From assembly GCA_012931725.1 (NCBI GenBank), contig CM022953.1, positions 28,066,030 to 28,130,029 on the forward strand: DNA of 64,000 bases. Direction: 5' to 3'. Of the stretch, positions 1-11,680 are shown in pieces. Below the pieces are notes generated by a model. It was not told the DNA's origin. It did no database searches and was given only the letters and a program-made list of their open reading frames with translations. Source of the stretch: Litsea cubeba. Lineage: Eukaryota > Streptophyta > Magnoliopsida > Laurales > Lauraceae. A program made the position numbers and the translations under genes. Within the stretch, counting starts at the first letter, position 1. Each line of letters begins with the position of its first letter.

Positions 1-2
1 GA

Positions 3-246
3 GAGTCTTACGAGGCAATCCCTGAAGAATTGGAATAAGATCCCTGTACCTATGATAAAGCAATCGATGACATAGATTCAGAAAGTTGGCAAGATGCTAT
101 GAAAGTTGAGTTCGAGTCTATATGCTCTAATCAGGTCTGGACACTTGTAGACTTGCCTGCCAATAGCACACCTATTGGGTGCAAGTTAGTCTACAAGAGA
201 AAAAGAGGACCAGATGGAAGAGTTGAGACTTTTACGGTCAGGCTTG
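3..246 (+). pseudogene. Ty1/copia reverse transcriptase fragment (N-terminal part of RVT_2)
   Basis: Frame 3 reads through the conserved start of a plant copia reverse transcriptase: a YDKAIDDIDSESWQDAM block, then NQVWTLVDLP, PIGCKLVYKRKRGPDG and VETF. The same blocks occur in the Copia-B RT at about 32560-32760, which supports the call. A TAA at 36-38 interrupts the frame upstream of the conserved part. The homology stops abruptly near 246, before the LVAKGYTQ block and the YVDD catalytic site, so this is a truncated, non-functional remnant. It runs off the left edge of the window. Confidence 0.85.
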
Positions 247-249
247 CAG

Positions 250-1195
250 AGGCCTTGTGATGCATGACTTGATTTTGGACTTGTAGGAACAAGCCGGCTC
301 ATGCTGGGTTGACTTGGGAGTCAGGTTGGAGATGGGTCTCTCCTCTTTCATGTAGGCAAAAGGGTAGAACTGGTTCTCCTTGAGTGGGGCAAGGTATGCT
401 GGCTTAGTGGATGTTTGGGACCTTCTTTGTTCTGGTGAAGGTCTTGGGGACCAAGTCTTGGGATAGACCTGGTCATTTGAGGGTCGAGGCATCGTGGGGC
501 TGCCACGGGCTTCGGGCCTTCTGGTGCTCGCCTTTGGTGTCACGGTAGTGACACGTTGAGAGGCGACCTTCTACTTCTTGGAAGGAGCAGTTTGTTATTC
601 GAGAAGTCGGAATGGTCCCAGCGTCCCAAAGACAATAGTATGGGGAGTCAAGTCGACCCGAAGTTCAGAGAGTTGCCGAGGGAGTTGATGCTTCGGCAGC
701 TGATGGGGTGCTTGTAGGTGCGCATAGTTTGCTTCTGTTGAAGCATGAGTTGGTGCTTGTTCTCATTGAAGGTAATGGTTAGTGAAGCTGCCATTGCTAG
801 TTTTCGAAAAGTTTCTGAAACAAGACCACATCCATTAGTAATCACAAGAATATAATGATCATAAATGTGAAGTTCTATGGTTTTGTCTTTTCAAATCACT
901 CGAGGGAGATGACCCAAGCAATATGAAGAAGGCAGAAAGCCATAAAGGGTACAATTGTTCTGATCGCAGGTATGGTAAGCCTAGAATGAGCGTCCCAGTG
1001 ACTACTAGAAGCAATTGTGAACTTAAATTCGAGTTATCGAGAAGCAAAGCTTGCTTGATGTAAGAAGAATATAAAGTTGGAGTTACAAATGTGCCGGTCG
1101 CGAATACAGTAGACCCTGAAAGGGCGTACTAGTACCGCTAGACACAAATGTTTGGAGACCGCATCCATGAGATGAGATTCTCTGTTTTGAAAGGT
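250..1195. other. Unassigned non-coding DNA
   Basis: I see no convincing gene. A 101-residue minus-strand frame (238-543) is rich in Pro, Ser and Arg and resembles no family I recognise. Its position downstream of a minus-strand LTR and PBS (2551-5155) would fit 5' leader or gag remnant of that gypsy element, but this is inference only. Confidence 0.4.
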
Positions 1196-2352
1196 CAAGA
1201 TTGGATTCATCAAAGAAAGAAGATGGTATTCCGATCCAAATACAGTCTCAGCGATTTCCGCGAGCGCCAGTACTCAGAAGGAAATGAACCATAATTTCTC
1301 GGATCTGAATCCAAAAATGACGAGTTTTTTTTTTTAAAAGCCAATATCAGGTTCATCAAAGAGAGCAAAAGGAACTCCAATCTGAACACAGGCTCAGCGA
1401 TTTCCGCGCGCTCCAGTGCCCAGAAAGGAGGAGACCAAAATTTCTCCAATCTAAACCCAAAATGATGGAAGTTTTTTTTTCAAGATTTTCTTTAAAAAAA
1501 ATCTTTTTTCTTTGTTTTATTTTTTTTTATTTTTTTATTTTTTTAATTTTTTTTAAGATTTTCTTTTGAATTTATTTTTTATTTTTTATTTTAAAATTTT
1601 TATTTTTTAAAATTTTATTTTGAAAAATTTTTATTTAAAAGACGAGAGAGTACACATAGGCCTCCTAACCCGGTCTTATAAAATCTCGATTGATAGAATT
1701 GCCCCCAGGTAAGGGTAGGATTACTTAACGAACCCGTTTGGAGAACCCTTGCCTAGAACAGTCAAGCTGTCTCCACACTCTGGACAAGGCTTTTCTTGAA
1801 TCAACCGTGATCAAAGAACGCAGTTGGTTTAACCTTAGTGGTTTATGTATTTTTTTTCTATTTTTAGTTTTTTTTAACTTTTATTTTATTTTTGGATCTT
1901 TAATGAACTCATCGAAGAGAAACGATGGTCCAAATCTTAATTCGAACAGGCTCAACAATTTCTGCGAGCACACGAATGAAAGGAAAGGATCAAAGTTTCT
2001 CAATTTTGAATCCAAACTGAGAAATCTAACTTTTTTGTTTTTTTTTTATTATTTCTAATGAACTCATCGAAGAAAAACAATGGCCATTTCCACAATTCGA
2101 ACCGGCTCAACGATTTCTGCGAGCACAGAGACGAAACGAAAAGGATCAAAGTTTCTCAATTTTGAATCCAAACTAAGAAATCTGATTTTTTGTTTTTTGT
2201 TTTTTTTTAATTTCTAATGAACTCATCGAAGAAAAACAATGGCCATTTCCACAATTCGAACCGGCGCAACGATTTCCGCAAGCACAAAGACGAAACGAAA
2301 AGGATCAAAGTTTCTCAATTTTGAATCCAAACTAAGAAATCTGATTCTTTTT
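1196..2352 (+). repeat. Five diverged ~155-bp tandem repeats with poly-T spacers
   Basis: Five related blocks start near 1205, 1350, 1900, 2058 and 2217. Each has a core like 'aactcatcgaagaaaaaca', then a 'gctcaacgatttctgcgag' segment, then 'tctcaattttgaatccaaac', and ends in a T-run. The last two are nearly identical; the first two are strongly diverged. The stretch 1470-1640 between them is low-complexity T and AT DNA. The repeats carry no shared open frame. They lie in what would be the 5' internal region of the minus-strand gypsy-like element. Confidence 0.75.
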
Positions 2353-2550
2353 TTAAGAGAAAGAGTGGAAATAAATTCAAAGAATTAGAAATTTCCAAAA
2401 AATCTCATCTCATTTTTTTTAGATACGGAATCCAACATAGGCCATCAATTAAGGAGTAGCCAAAGAATCAAGAAAAGAAGTATAAGCATAGAGCAATAGA
2501 TATGATATGCAAATATTTCATTTTCAGCATCGTGTTCTCAATTGAACGAG
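2353..2550. other. Unassigned AT-rich stretch before the PBS-like site
   Basis: Nothing recognisable. On the minus strand it directly follows the PBS-like site and would be the start of the internal region of the gypsy-like element. Confidence 0.3.
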
Positions 2551-2568
2551 TCCCACTGGGTGGAGCCA
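2551..2568 (-). other. Primer-binding-site-like sequence of the gypsy-like LTR
   Basis: On the minus strand this reads tggctccacccagtggga. It begins with TGG, the complement of a tRNA CCA end, and lies 3 nt inside the end of the proposed LTR. The primer tRNA is not assigned. The site is proposed from position and TGG start only. Confidence 0.5.
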
Positions 2569-3450
2569 GCTTGATGGAACGGCGCATTCTGCCCGGTTCT
2601 ACCGGGGTCGGCGGACGTGGGAGTCCGTTTGGGTACGACCCTTACGTAACCGGGGGGCAGAGGCGTGCATCAACATTTTTTTGTGTGGCTGTGCCAGATT
2701 TTCTATTTTACTTGGAGTTACAAGTGGTGATCGGGAGATCGACCTTCGCAAGTAAAAAGAAAATCAACTTCTTTCAAGTTTTCCATTGCACATATATTTA
2801 AGAAAAAAGACATTTTCTTGATTTGCCGTGAAAGGCGATTTTTTTGGCGTTTATAGCCGATTTTGGCGTTTATAGCCGATATACAATTCTTATCAATAAT
2901 GAAATACAAGAGTTGTGATTTTTGTTTGGCGTTTATAGCCGATTTACAATTCTTATCAATAATGAAAGACAAGAGTTGTGATTTCTGTCTCTTTTAGAAA
3001 AATACAAACTACAATGAAAAGTAAGAAAATGAGGATCTAACTTCTCAGGAGATTGTGGGAGACTCGTTTAGATTGACGGTCGCAAGCCATATGTGGACTT
3101 CACCATCATCCATGCAGATGAGAACAGAGGATGCTCTTGATTCGCTTGGCTTGGCTATAACCTCAGGTTTTTAGAGGACAAAAACCAAAAGGAGGCCCTA
3201 TGTCCAATAAAAAACTAAGTAGACGGGCTGAAAAGCCACGTCTAAGCCATTGGAGGCAGAAGGAGAAGGCAAGGACCTTGGGGGGGGGGGTACCCCCCAA
3301 GGGACTTTTGTCACCTTGTAGCGGTGGTCGGTGTAGAATTTCCGTAGAGTTTTCTCTCTTTCTTTCTCTTAGATTTCTGATGCCTTTTTCTGTCTGAATT
3401 TTCAGATTTTCTGCAGTCTGTCGTGCTGTGTTTTCTTCTTGGGGTGCTCT

Positions 3451-3460
3451 CCTATTTATA
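3451..3460 (-). promoter_or_regulatory. TATA box of the gypsy-like LTR
   Basis: The minus strand reads tataaatagg, a strong plant TATA box in the middle of the proposed LTR. That is the usual place for the U3/R junction a short distance downstream. Confidence 0.5.
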
Positions 3461-4344
3461 GGCTTTTTGGTAGCCATTTAGGAGGGTTTATGGGCTTTTA
3501 TTGTCATTAAGCCGCATAATGGGAGGAGTTACATGATTTAATTCTTTTATTTTTTAACTCCATTTTCTTGGCTTCTGATTGGACGGAGGAGATTGATGGC
3601 ATTTAATCGCTTTTAATTGCCACGATGGGAGGAGTTTCATGGGTTAAATGCCATTAATCAATTGACTTGTAACTCCCGGATGCTTGCTTCTGATTGGGCC
3701 GTCCAAAGAAATGGATTAATGACTGCAATAAAGGTACTCAATTAATCACATTAAGTGGTCGCCGAGCAGTTGAAGAGTCACGGGCCGTGCCGCGTCTTTT
3801 GGGATTCTTTTGGTGATGATCACCGATGGATCTTCATGTAGATCGACATCAGATGACCATGTGATTTCAGGTATTGGTTGCCAACAGCGGGTCGGTGCCA
3901 TCTGTCCTGTCGATTTCTCGATCAGTCGGGTAGAAAGCACACTTTTTTGGTTGTCCGATTGGCGATCAATATTGATATTGATACTCTTGATGATTGACCC
4001 GTGATTTTGACGGATGTCAAAGGATTTGGTGTCTCAAAAGTATGAATTTTGGAAAATCCCAGGGGACGGACGCTTCGAATTACGAAAAAACGACGAAAAA
4101 TGGGGTTTCCGGGGCCCACCCGGCGACCCTGGAGGGGTTTTCACCCCTTTTTGTCCCGTTTTGCGTCCGTTTTTTATGTTTTTCGATTCTTTTTTCTTCT
4201 GTATTTTTTCTTGACATTTTTTTATCATTTATTGGTCTGATTTCCCTGTTGAAAATCTGATGAGAATCCTTGCATTTTGGTTTGCAAAGTTTCTAATTTT
4301 CCGAGAAAGCCGAAGACTTTGTCGCGCAGAGTTGCCGATTTTCC

Positions 4345-5040
4345 ATCAGAAGCTGAAACTGGGTCAAACGATGTGGGAATGACCTGAAATTTGGGGTGAA
4401 GCCTCCTGAGCAATAAATAAGACCAACCATAGGCTTTTGTTTGAGTTTTGAAGCCGTTGGGGTCCTATCACCAGTAGACTTATTTTTGTCGCGATGAAGA
4501 TGCAGCGGCTTGATGTGCGGTCAACCGATGTCCGATTGACTTGAAATTTGGCAGGGAACCTATTGGAGTCATTTTAAGATGATCCATAGGCTCTGTCTTG
4601 GAAACCATGGTCCCGGGGAGCTTCGCCGCCGAGAGGCCTGATTTGGCTTCCGAGCGTCAAAGTCTGGTCAAATGTTGTCGAAATGACCTGAAATTTGATG
4701 TGTAGCCCTTTGTAAGCATTTTGAAGCCGTCCATGTGCTCTATCTGACGAGTGATGGCCTTGGAGGTTCTTGCCGCCGAGAGGCTTGATTTAGCTGTTCG
4801 AGGATTGATGTAGGGTCAAATGTTGTCGGTTTGACTCGAAACTTGACGTGGAGCCTTTTGGATGTATTTTGAGACCATCCTTCGGCTCTAATCGAAGATT
4901 TGGCGTCTCCGATGCTTTCGCCGCCGGGAGCTCCTTTTCAGTTGCCGGAGAAGCGAAGTTAGGCCAAATGATTTTGAAATGGCCCGAAACTTCTTGTGTG
5001 CTCCTCTTTTGGCTGTCTTGAAGGATCTTGTAATTTTTGT
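4345..5040. repeat. Five diverged ~145-bp repeats in the gypsy-like LTR
   Basis: Blocks near 4351, 4516, 4660, 4805 and 4945 share the order: 'ggtcaaa.g.tgt', a 'tgacctgaaatttg' core, an 'agcc' or 'acct' step, 'ttttgaagccgtcca', and 'ggctct'. Identity is low but the order is kept, so these look like an old tandem amplification within U3. Confidence 0.6.
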
Positions 5041-5246
5041 TTAATTCTGACAAGATTTGATTTTTTGGAAGTAGCATTGCCTATTTATGGCAGGTTGCGA
5101 CTTCATGCAATTTTCTGGATCTTGAAGAAGCAAAGTGACATTTTTGGTGTCAACAATGATGATAATGACGATGCATATATTATATTATTATTATATAGGT
5201 GGGGCTAACACAAATTCTTCTCTTTTAAATTAGGGGTAGATGTGAA

Positions 5247-5666
5247 ACAAGGGTATTTTGGTCTCAACGAAATATAGAAAGAAATGGAATGGCCATTCCT
5301 TCCCATCCCCAATGGAATGGTCATTCCTCTACATATGGGAATGGGAATCCGGAGGTAATGGTTATTCCTCCAATTTTTTTGCGAACAAAATGCTGTAATG
5401 ACCATTCCGTTGGATTGACTATTGCATCCCGACCTTCATTACAGTGAACCAAAAGTAGCGTTTGGTTCAATGGAATGGTTGTTGGCGGGAATGGAATGGA
5501 GACCGGAATGAGTTTGGAATGGAATGAGATAGGAATATTCATTACCATTCCAACGTCTGGCATGCTGGAGGAACCAACCCACTGATTTTTGTTCCTGCGT
5601 TTGGCACGCGGGGATGATGCCCTGAATGGAATAATTTTTACATAAGTCTGACCAAAATAACCTAGT
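5247..5666 (+). repeat. Foldback unit N1 (type A)
   Basis: The unit begins acaagggtattttggtc and ends with a mutated inverted copy, gaccaaaataacctagt. The centre has a degraded version of the type-A palindrome 'gaaccaaacgcagcg' plus 'tttggttc'. Confidence 0.8.
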
Positions 5667-6610
5667 CAGATGATGTATGGATTATATTTTTATTCTATAG
5701 GTGGGACCCATACAAGTTCTTCTCTTTCATAATCTTATTATAATAATAATAATAATAACAATGTATAAATTTTATTATTATTATATAGGTGGGACCCACA
5801 CAAGTTCTTCTCCTTTATAATCTTATAATTATAATAATAATAATGTATATATTATATTATTATTATATGGGTGGGCCCACACAAGTTCTTCTCCTTTAAT
5901 ATTTTATTATTATAATAATAAATATGTATAGATTATATTATTATTATATAGGTCGGGCCTACACAAGTTTTTCTCCATTATAATCTTATTATAATAATGA
6001 CAATAATGCATATATTATATTATTATTATATAGGGTGCGCCCACACAAGTTCTTATCCTTTATAATCTTATAATAATAATAATAATAATAATGTATCGAT
6101 TATATTATTATTATATAGGTGGGGCCCACACAAGTTCTTCTCTTTTGTAACCTTAATATTATAATAATAAAAATATATAGATTATATTATTATTATATCG
6201 GTGGGGACCAAACATTCTCCTCTTTTTTATAATCTTATTATTATAATAATAATTAAAAAAACAATAATATTAATAATATTAATGTATAGATTATATTATT
6301 ATTATATAGGTGGGGCCCACACAAGTTCTACTCTTTTATAATCTTATAATAATAATAATAATAATAATGTATAGATTATATTATAATTATATAGGTGGGG
6401 CTCACACAAGTTCTTCTTCTTTATAATCTTATCATAATAATGTATAGATTATATTATTATTATATAGGTGGGACCCATACAAATTCTACTCCTTTATAAT
6501 CTATTATATAATAATAATAATAATGAAAATGATGACGATATATAGATTATATTATTATATCGGTGGGGCCCACATAAGTTCTTCTCTTTTACATTAGAAG
6601 TAGATGTGAA

Positions 6611-7024
6611 ACAAGGGTATTTTGGTCTCAACAAAATGTAGAAAGGAATGGAATGGCCATTCCTTCCCATCCCCAAAGGACTGGCCATTCCTCTACATAA
6701 GGGAATGGGATTCCGAAGGTAATGGTTATTCTGCCAATTTTTTGCAAACCAAACGCTGTAATGACCATTCCGTTGGATTGACTATGCCATTTCAACCTTC
6801 ATTACAGTGAACCAAACGCAGCGTTTGGTTCGATTTTTTTGGCGGGAATGCGATGGAGACCGGAATGAGTTTGGAATGGAATGAGGCATGAATAGTCATT
6901 ATCATTCTAGCGTTTGGTACGCAGGAGGAACAAACCCACTTATTCTTATTCCTGCGTTTGGCACGCGGGAAAGAAGCCCGGAATGAAATAAATTTTACAT
7001 AAGTCTGACCAACATACCCCTGTT
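6611..7024 (+). repeat. Foldback unit N2 (type A)
   Basis: The left terminal inverted repeat is intact. The right one has one change (gaccaacatacccctgtt). The centre is type A with the 'aaacgcagcgtttggttcg' palindrome. Confidence 0.8.
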
Positions 7025-7869
7025 AGATGATGTATTGATTATAGTATTATTCTATTGGCGAGGCCCACACAAGTTCTTCTCCTTTATAATCTTATTATTA
7101 TAATAATAATAGTAATGTATAGATTTTATTATTATATAGGTGGGACCCACACAAGTTCTTCTCCTTTATAATCTTATTATAATAATAATAATAATAATAT
7201 AGAGATTATATTATTATTATTATATAGGTGGGGCCCACACAAGTTATTCTCCATTATAATCTTATTATTATAATAATAATAGTAATTTATAGATTATTTT
7301 ATTATTCTATAGGTGGGGCCCACACAAGTTCTTCTCCTTTAAAACCTTATTATTATTATAATAATAATGTATAGATTATATTATTATTATATAAATGGGG
7401 CCCACACAAGTTCTTCTCTTTTATAATCTTATTATAATCATAACAATTATGTATAAATTATATTATTATTATATAGGTAGCGCCCACACAAGTTCTTCTC
7501 CTTTATAATCTTATAATAATAATAATAATAATAATAATTTATAGATTATATTATTATTATTTAGGTGGGGCTGACACAAGTTCTTCTCTTTTATTATCTT
7601 AATATTATAATAATAATAATAATGTATAGATTATATTATTATTATATTGGTGGGGCCCACACAAGTTCTTCTCTTTGACAATCTTATTATTATAATAATA
7701 ATAATAAAATATAGATTATATTATTATTACAAAGGTGGGGCCCACACAAGTTCTTCTCCTTTGTATTCTTATAATAATAATAATATTATTATTATTAGAT
7801 AGATTACATTATGATTATATAGGTGGCACTCACACAAGTTCTTCTCTTTTATAATTGTGGTAATGTGAA

Positions 7870-8242
7870 ACAAGGGTATTTTGGTCTCAACGAAAAGTAG
7901 AAAGAAATGGAATGGCTGTTCCTTCTCATCCCTAATGTATTGGCCATTGCTCTACATAAGGGAATGGGATTCCGAAGGTAATGGTCATTCCGCCAATTTT
8001 TTGCAAACCAAACGCTGAAATGACCATTTCAATTCGACCTTTATTCCAGTGAATCAAACACTACTTGGTTGTAGGAGAGAATGGAATGGAGACCGGAATG
8101 AGTCTAGAATGGAATAAGGCAGGAATAGTCATTGCGATTCCATAGTTTGGTACACTAGAAGAATAAACCCACTGATTCCTGTTCCTGCGTTTGGTACGTG
8201 GGAATGATGGCTGGAATGGAATAAATTTACATAATTCTGACA
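7870..8242 (+). repeat. Foldback unit N3 (type B, right end missing)
   Basis: The centre is type B ('aaacactacttggttgtag'). The right end stops at 'ctgacattctcc' instead of the inverted repeat, the same truncation seen in N5 and N8, so the truncation predates array amplification. Confidence 0.8.
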
Positions 8243-8621
8243 TTCTCCTTAATAATCTTATAATAATAATAATAATAATAAAGTATAGATTAAATTATTA
8301 CTATATAGGTGGGGCCCACACAAGTACTTATTCTTCATAATCTTATTATTATTATTATTAATGTATAAATTATATTATTACTAAATTGGTGGGGCCCACA
8401 CAAGTTCTTCTCTTTTATAATCCTAGTATTATAATAATAATAATAATGTATAGATTATAATATTATTATATAGGTAGGGCCCACACAAGTTCTACTCCTT
8501 TGTATTCTTATAATAATAATAGTAATAATCATAAAAATATTATTAATGTATAGATTACATTTTTATTTTATAGGTGGGGCCCACACAAGTTCTTCTTCTT
8601 TATAATCTTATTATAATAATA

Positions 8622-8626
8622 ATAAT
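8622..8626. other. Target-site duplication of the Tat element (left copy)
   Basis: ataat here matches ataat at 21491-21495 exactly. Both flank the LTR outer ends and come from an ATA run of the host array. Confidence 0.85.
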
Positions 8627-9542
8627 TGTAAGTGCAAAAAATGTGGCTCACAAGATTAGGGGTGCCTGATAGGACTTATCCAAAGAGATTAGGAAGATCT
8701 GCTGCCTCAAAGCAAGATTAGGGGTGCCTGATAGGACTTATCCGAAAAGATTAGGAAGATATGCTGCCTCAAAGCCTGAAAGGGAAGAACAAACGGTTAG
8801 AGGACCCTGGCCTGGGCGGCGCAAGGCTCTCTGATGCCTAAGTCAGTGTATGAACTTTCACAAGGAAGGAGAGGAAGAAGAGAGGCAGAGTAACAGCTCT
8901 CAAGTTTGTAGGTTGCGTACCTTGGCTATGGAATGAGGTCCTATTTATAGAGGACTCTTGATGATATTTTGGAGTGGGTCCCTTGATTTGATAGGGAAAC
9001 TCTTATCAGCCCACAAAGTAATAAATGCGGGTTCATCACAGCCCACAAAGCATTTATTGCCAGTCCGATCAGCCCACATTGCATTAAATGCATGTCATGT
9101 TGGGCCAGATCATGTTGGACGCCTTTGGCAGCAGAGGTCCCATCGGATCCGCCCTCGGGCCTTGCCCTGATTTGGCTACAGTCGCTGGATGACGCCCTGT
9201 CAGCGATCTGGCGAAGATTGTGGACGGCTGGGATATCGCATCTGTCCCTGTGGCTCGCGCCCCTATTCTGCCACGTGTCTGATGATGTGGCGAGCGTGGG
9301 GCGCGAGAGGGGATTCTTCTTCCGTCCCGACTCATTCGGCCGATGTCAGGCTTTACGCCGAAGTCGATCCCTGGTAGCCGAGCTCGGCGCTGGCAGCCAA
9401 TGTCATTCTGGTTTCGGCTGAGGCCTCTATCCCGGTAGCCGACGCGTGTCTAGATGGCACGTGGATGGCACGTGAGAGTGCTCATTCACATCTTATAGCC
9501 GAGATTAGCATAATCCTGGAGTCTTGAAAATCTCCCCACACA
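8627..9542 (-). repeat. 3' LTR of the Tat element
   Basis: On the plus strand it starts tgtaagtgcaaaaaatg and ends ctccccacaca. It matches 20556-21490 along its length with small indels. It contains a near-perfect internal duplication of about 62 bp ('gattaggggtgcctgatag', 8653-8775) and a minus-strand TATA box (ctataaatag, near 8941-8950). Confidence 0.92.
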
Positions 9543-9812
9543 ATTTTCCCCTAGCTTGTGACTTCTTAAGGACCCTAGCCTTTAGGGGTCGGAAGCTAGA
9601 GAGTTCGTCTGGAGACGTCTTGATCATTGCTTGACGCCGCTTCAACTTCTCCGAGGCAATAAATGTCGCGTCCTGTTCGTCCCGGGAAACGAACCGGTGG
9701 CTACACGTGTCGCTTCCTCACTGATCGTGGCGTCAAATTGATGAGACAGGCGCGGATCGCGAAACTTGTCTTTTCGAATTCTTAAATGGCGCCCAAATAG
9801 CGCTTCCTTCCC
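9543..9812 (+). other. Spacer between the 3' LTR and the antisense gene promoter
   Basis: The first bases (ttttcccct, 9544-9552) are the complement of the polypurine tract aggggaaaa that primes plus-strand DNA synthesis of the element. The rest is GC-moderate non-coding DNA that would be the upstream promoter region of the antisense gene. Confidence 0.7.
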
Positions 9813-9813
9813 C

Positions 9814-9820
9814 TATAAAT
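9814..9820 (+). promoter_or_regulatory. TATA box of the antisense gene
   Basis: tataaat within 'cccctataaatagggttg' lies about 260 bp upstream of the ATG at 10075 and outside the LTR. The antisense gene therefore appears to have its own promoter rather than using the LTR promoter. Confidence 0.6.
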
Positions 9821-10588
9821 AGGGTTGTCTTCCTCCGTTCTGCTTACTTTATCTTCTCTTCTGATTTTCTCTGCCCTTGCCCTTGAATCCTGCTTTGGTC
9901 TTCGTCTGTCTTCTCAAGATCTTTCCGTAGTGCTCTGGCGAGGACAACCACAAGGCGTGCCCAGACTGATTTCTGATTCGCCCTTCTGTTTCAGTAAGTG
10001 ACTCCGTGCCCTTATCTTTTTTAGGGAGTCTGCCCTTAGGGTTTCTTTTCGCCTTCTTCTTCTGGACTGTAGAGATGGCCACCCCTAGGTTTCAGTTAGA
10101 TACGGCTGAGGGCATGGCTACGTTTAGGGCAACGTTCAATATCCCGGAGGGGGTCCGCCTCAGGCCGGCGACTACCTGCGACCACGCCCTGCGCTGCTGG
10201 TCCAGTGGGTGGATGCCGTTCCTTTTGATCTCTATGATCGAGGGGGGTCAGATTCCCTCTGCATCCCCTGCTTAGAGCCTGCCTTAGCGCATGGTCCATC
10301 ACTCCTTGCCAGCTGATGCCCAATGGCTTCAAAGTCATCATGGGCACGGCGAAATTGAACGAGATCTTGGGGATCAACTTGGGCGTTCACGATATCGAGG
10401 ACGTGTATGACATCTACAAGGCTGGGGAAGACAACTATTATCTTTGGGTGAAGCAACTCCGAAAGGGCTTCGTCCTGGCCTTGGAGGATTCTAGTAAAAA
10501 CGCCGAGGAGGATCTTTTCTGTGTCTCGGGGTAATGGGAGTTCGGCGTAAGACATTCAGGGTCCCTCGCCATCTCGGGGCCGTCCCAA

Positions 10589-10667
10589 GTAAACACCGAC
10601 TCTTCATTCTCTCCTTTTGCTTAATTTTTGTATTGTCGAACTGATGCTTGTGCTATTCACTTTGCAG
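10589..10667 (+). other. Probable intron 1 of the antisense gene
   Basis: GT at 10589 and a pyrimidine-rich 'cactttgcag' ending at 10667 bound a T-rich 79-bp stretch. The downstream frame (ELRARQCR...) is one base out of phase with the upstream exon if these exact sites are used, so either the copy has a frameshift or the donor differs. Confidence 0.5.
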
Positions 10668-11607
10668 AATTGCGAGCGAGGCAGTGCCGGGCCGCGAGCG
10701 ACGGTTGGAAAAAGAACGTCGCCGACCACAGGAAGGTCGAAAAGTACGCCGGGCACGAGAACAAATCTGCCTGGAAACTGTTAGGGTACACACCGAGGTA
10801 CCGAGGCCATTACAAGAGGACTAGGGCGTTGTCAGAGGACGAGCTGCAGCTTGATCTCCCTTCTGTCACTGTGGCCGTGCCTGCAGGTGTGCCTCTGATC
10901 GATCCCGCTGCGAGCCGAGCTGCGTCGGGCGCTGAGGCATCTACTTCTTTCAGTTCGGGATCTCTAAGTCTAAGGGAGATCGTAGAGGCTTATACATCTC
11001 ACCGGGAGGAAAGGATGGAGGGTAGCTCAAGAGTGCCGGGAACCAAGGATCTGGCGGCCAAGTTCAGGCGCGAATCCTCTTCTTCTGCAACACCTTCAAC
11101 TGCCAGCACCCTGTGGCTCCGGGCTCGGGGGGTGCTGCTGTTACTTCTGCCCCTGCCACTACACCGAGCGAGGGAGCGTGGAGGCGCTCACCAGATCGCC
11201 TGAAGTAGGGGTCCCCGCCCAGGAAGAGGTCCAAGGCGGGGGAGAAAGACTCAGGGGCTGAACAGGCCTTTAAAAGCAAGGCGCATGTGCGTGCTTCTAA
11301 AGGCAAGGCTCCGCCTGAGAAGAGCGCACCGGCGAGAAGGGCTGCTGCCAAGATGGCTCGTGATCTCAGCGTCACTGTAGGGCAAGGGTCTGGATCGGCC
11401 TCCGGACCTCACGTTGCCCCGGCAGCGTGGAGGCCCAGATTGGAGACTCAGCCCGGGAAACCATTAAACGTGGAGGACCGGGTGCTGGGGAATTCCAACA
11501 TCATCGGGGCCCTCGCCAAAGCCTGTGCCCTGCCGCGTGACATGGAGCAGCACGCGAAGTATGACAACGAGAGTCTGCTGGGCTCGGCGATCCAGGCTGC
11601 TCTCTTG

Positions 11608-11680
11608 GTAAGTACCTTCAATGCTCTTTTTGAAGTACTTCATTTCGACTGCTTCCATTTGACTTGTTTTTCTTTTCCAG
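11608..11680 (+). other. Intron 2 of the antisense gene
   Basis: This 73-bp segment starts gtaagt and ends ttttccag. Removing it joins ...QAALL to NVQRLQLVVERSD in one frame (phase 0). It is the clearest splice signal in the element, and its orientation shows that the plus-strand transcript is, or was, spliced. Confidence 0.8.

Larger units (their letters stand above)
2572..5155 (-). mobile_element. Long LTR of a Ty3/gypsy-like element (minus orientation)
   Basis: Read on the minus strand the block starts TGTTGACACC at 5155, a common plant LTR start, and ends in ...CCATCA at 2572, followed by a PBS-like site. A minus-strand TATA box (tataaatagg, 3451-3460) would start transcription near 3425, giving a U3 of about 1.7 kb and an R/U5 of about 0.85 kb. 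The U3 holds five diverged ~145-bp repeats (about 4345-5040); the U5 holds short 'ggcgtttatagccgat' repeats (2846-2980). The right edge abuts AT-rich array DNA, so this element also entered the array. The other LTR is not in the window, so the target duplication cannot be tested. Confidence 0.6.
5156..8626. repeat. Compound foldback/AT-repeat array, segment 1
   Basis: This is the left part of a tandem array of two components. One is a ~420-bp GGAATGG-rich foldback unit (copies N1-N3, listed separately). The other is a ~75-90-bp AT-rich repeat of the form 'ggtggggcccacacaagtt', 'cttctcctttataatctta', an (ATA)n run, 'tgtatagattata', 'ttattattatata'. There is no gene in the segment; minus-strand open frames recur only because the repeats recur. 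It ends at the ataat target duplication of the Tat element. Confidence 0.9.

Noticed and set aside
2560..2690. Possible GC-rich gene start or tRNA-like sequence
   Set aside because: No cloverleaf could be drawn by eye. The PBS/LTR-end reading explains the TGG start and position better.
3163..3477. Overlapping frames on both strands around a G/C homopolymer run
   Set aside because: They lie within the LTR, overlap each other in opposite directions, and include a TATA box. No protein family is recognisable.
5247..7024. Human-type (GGAAT)n satellite because of dense GGAATGG words
   Set aside because: The words are scattered inside a unit with terminal inverted repeats and are not a pure pentamer array. 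The surrounding elements are plant.
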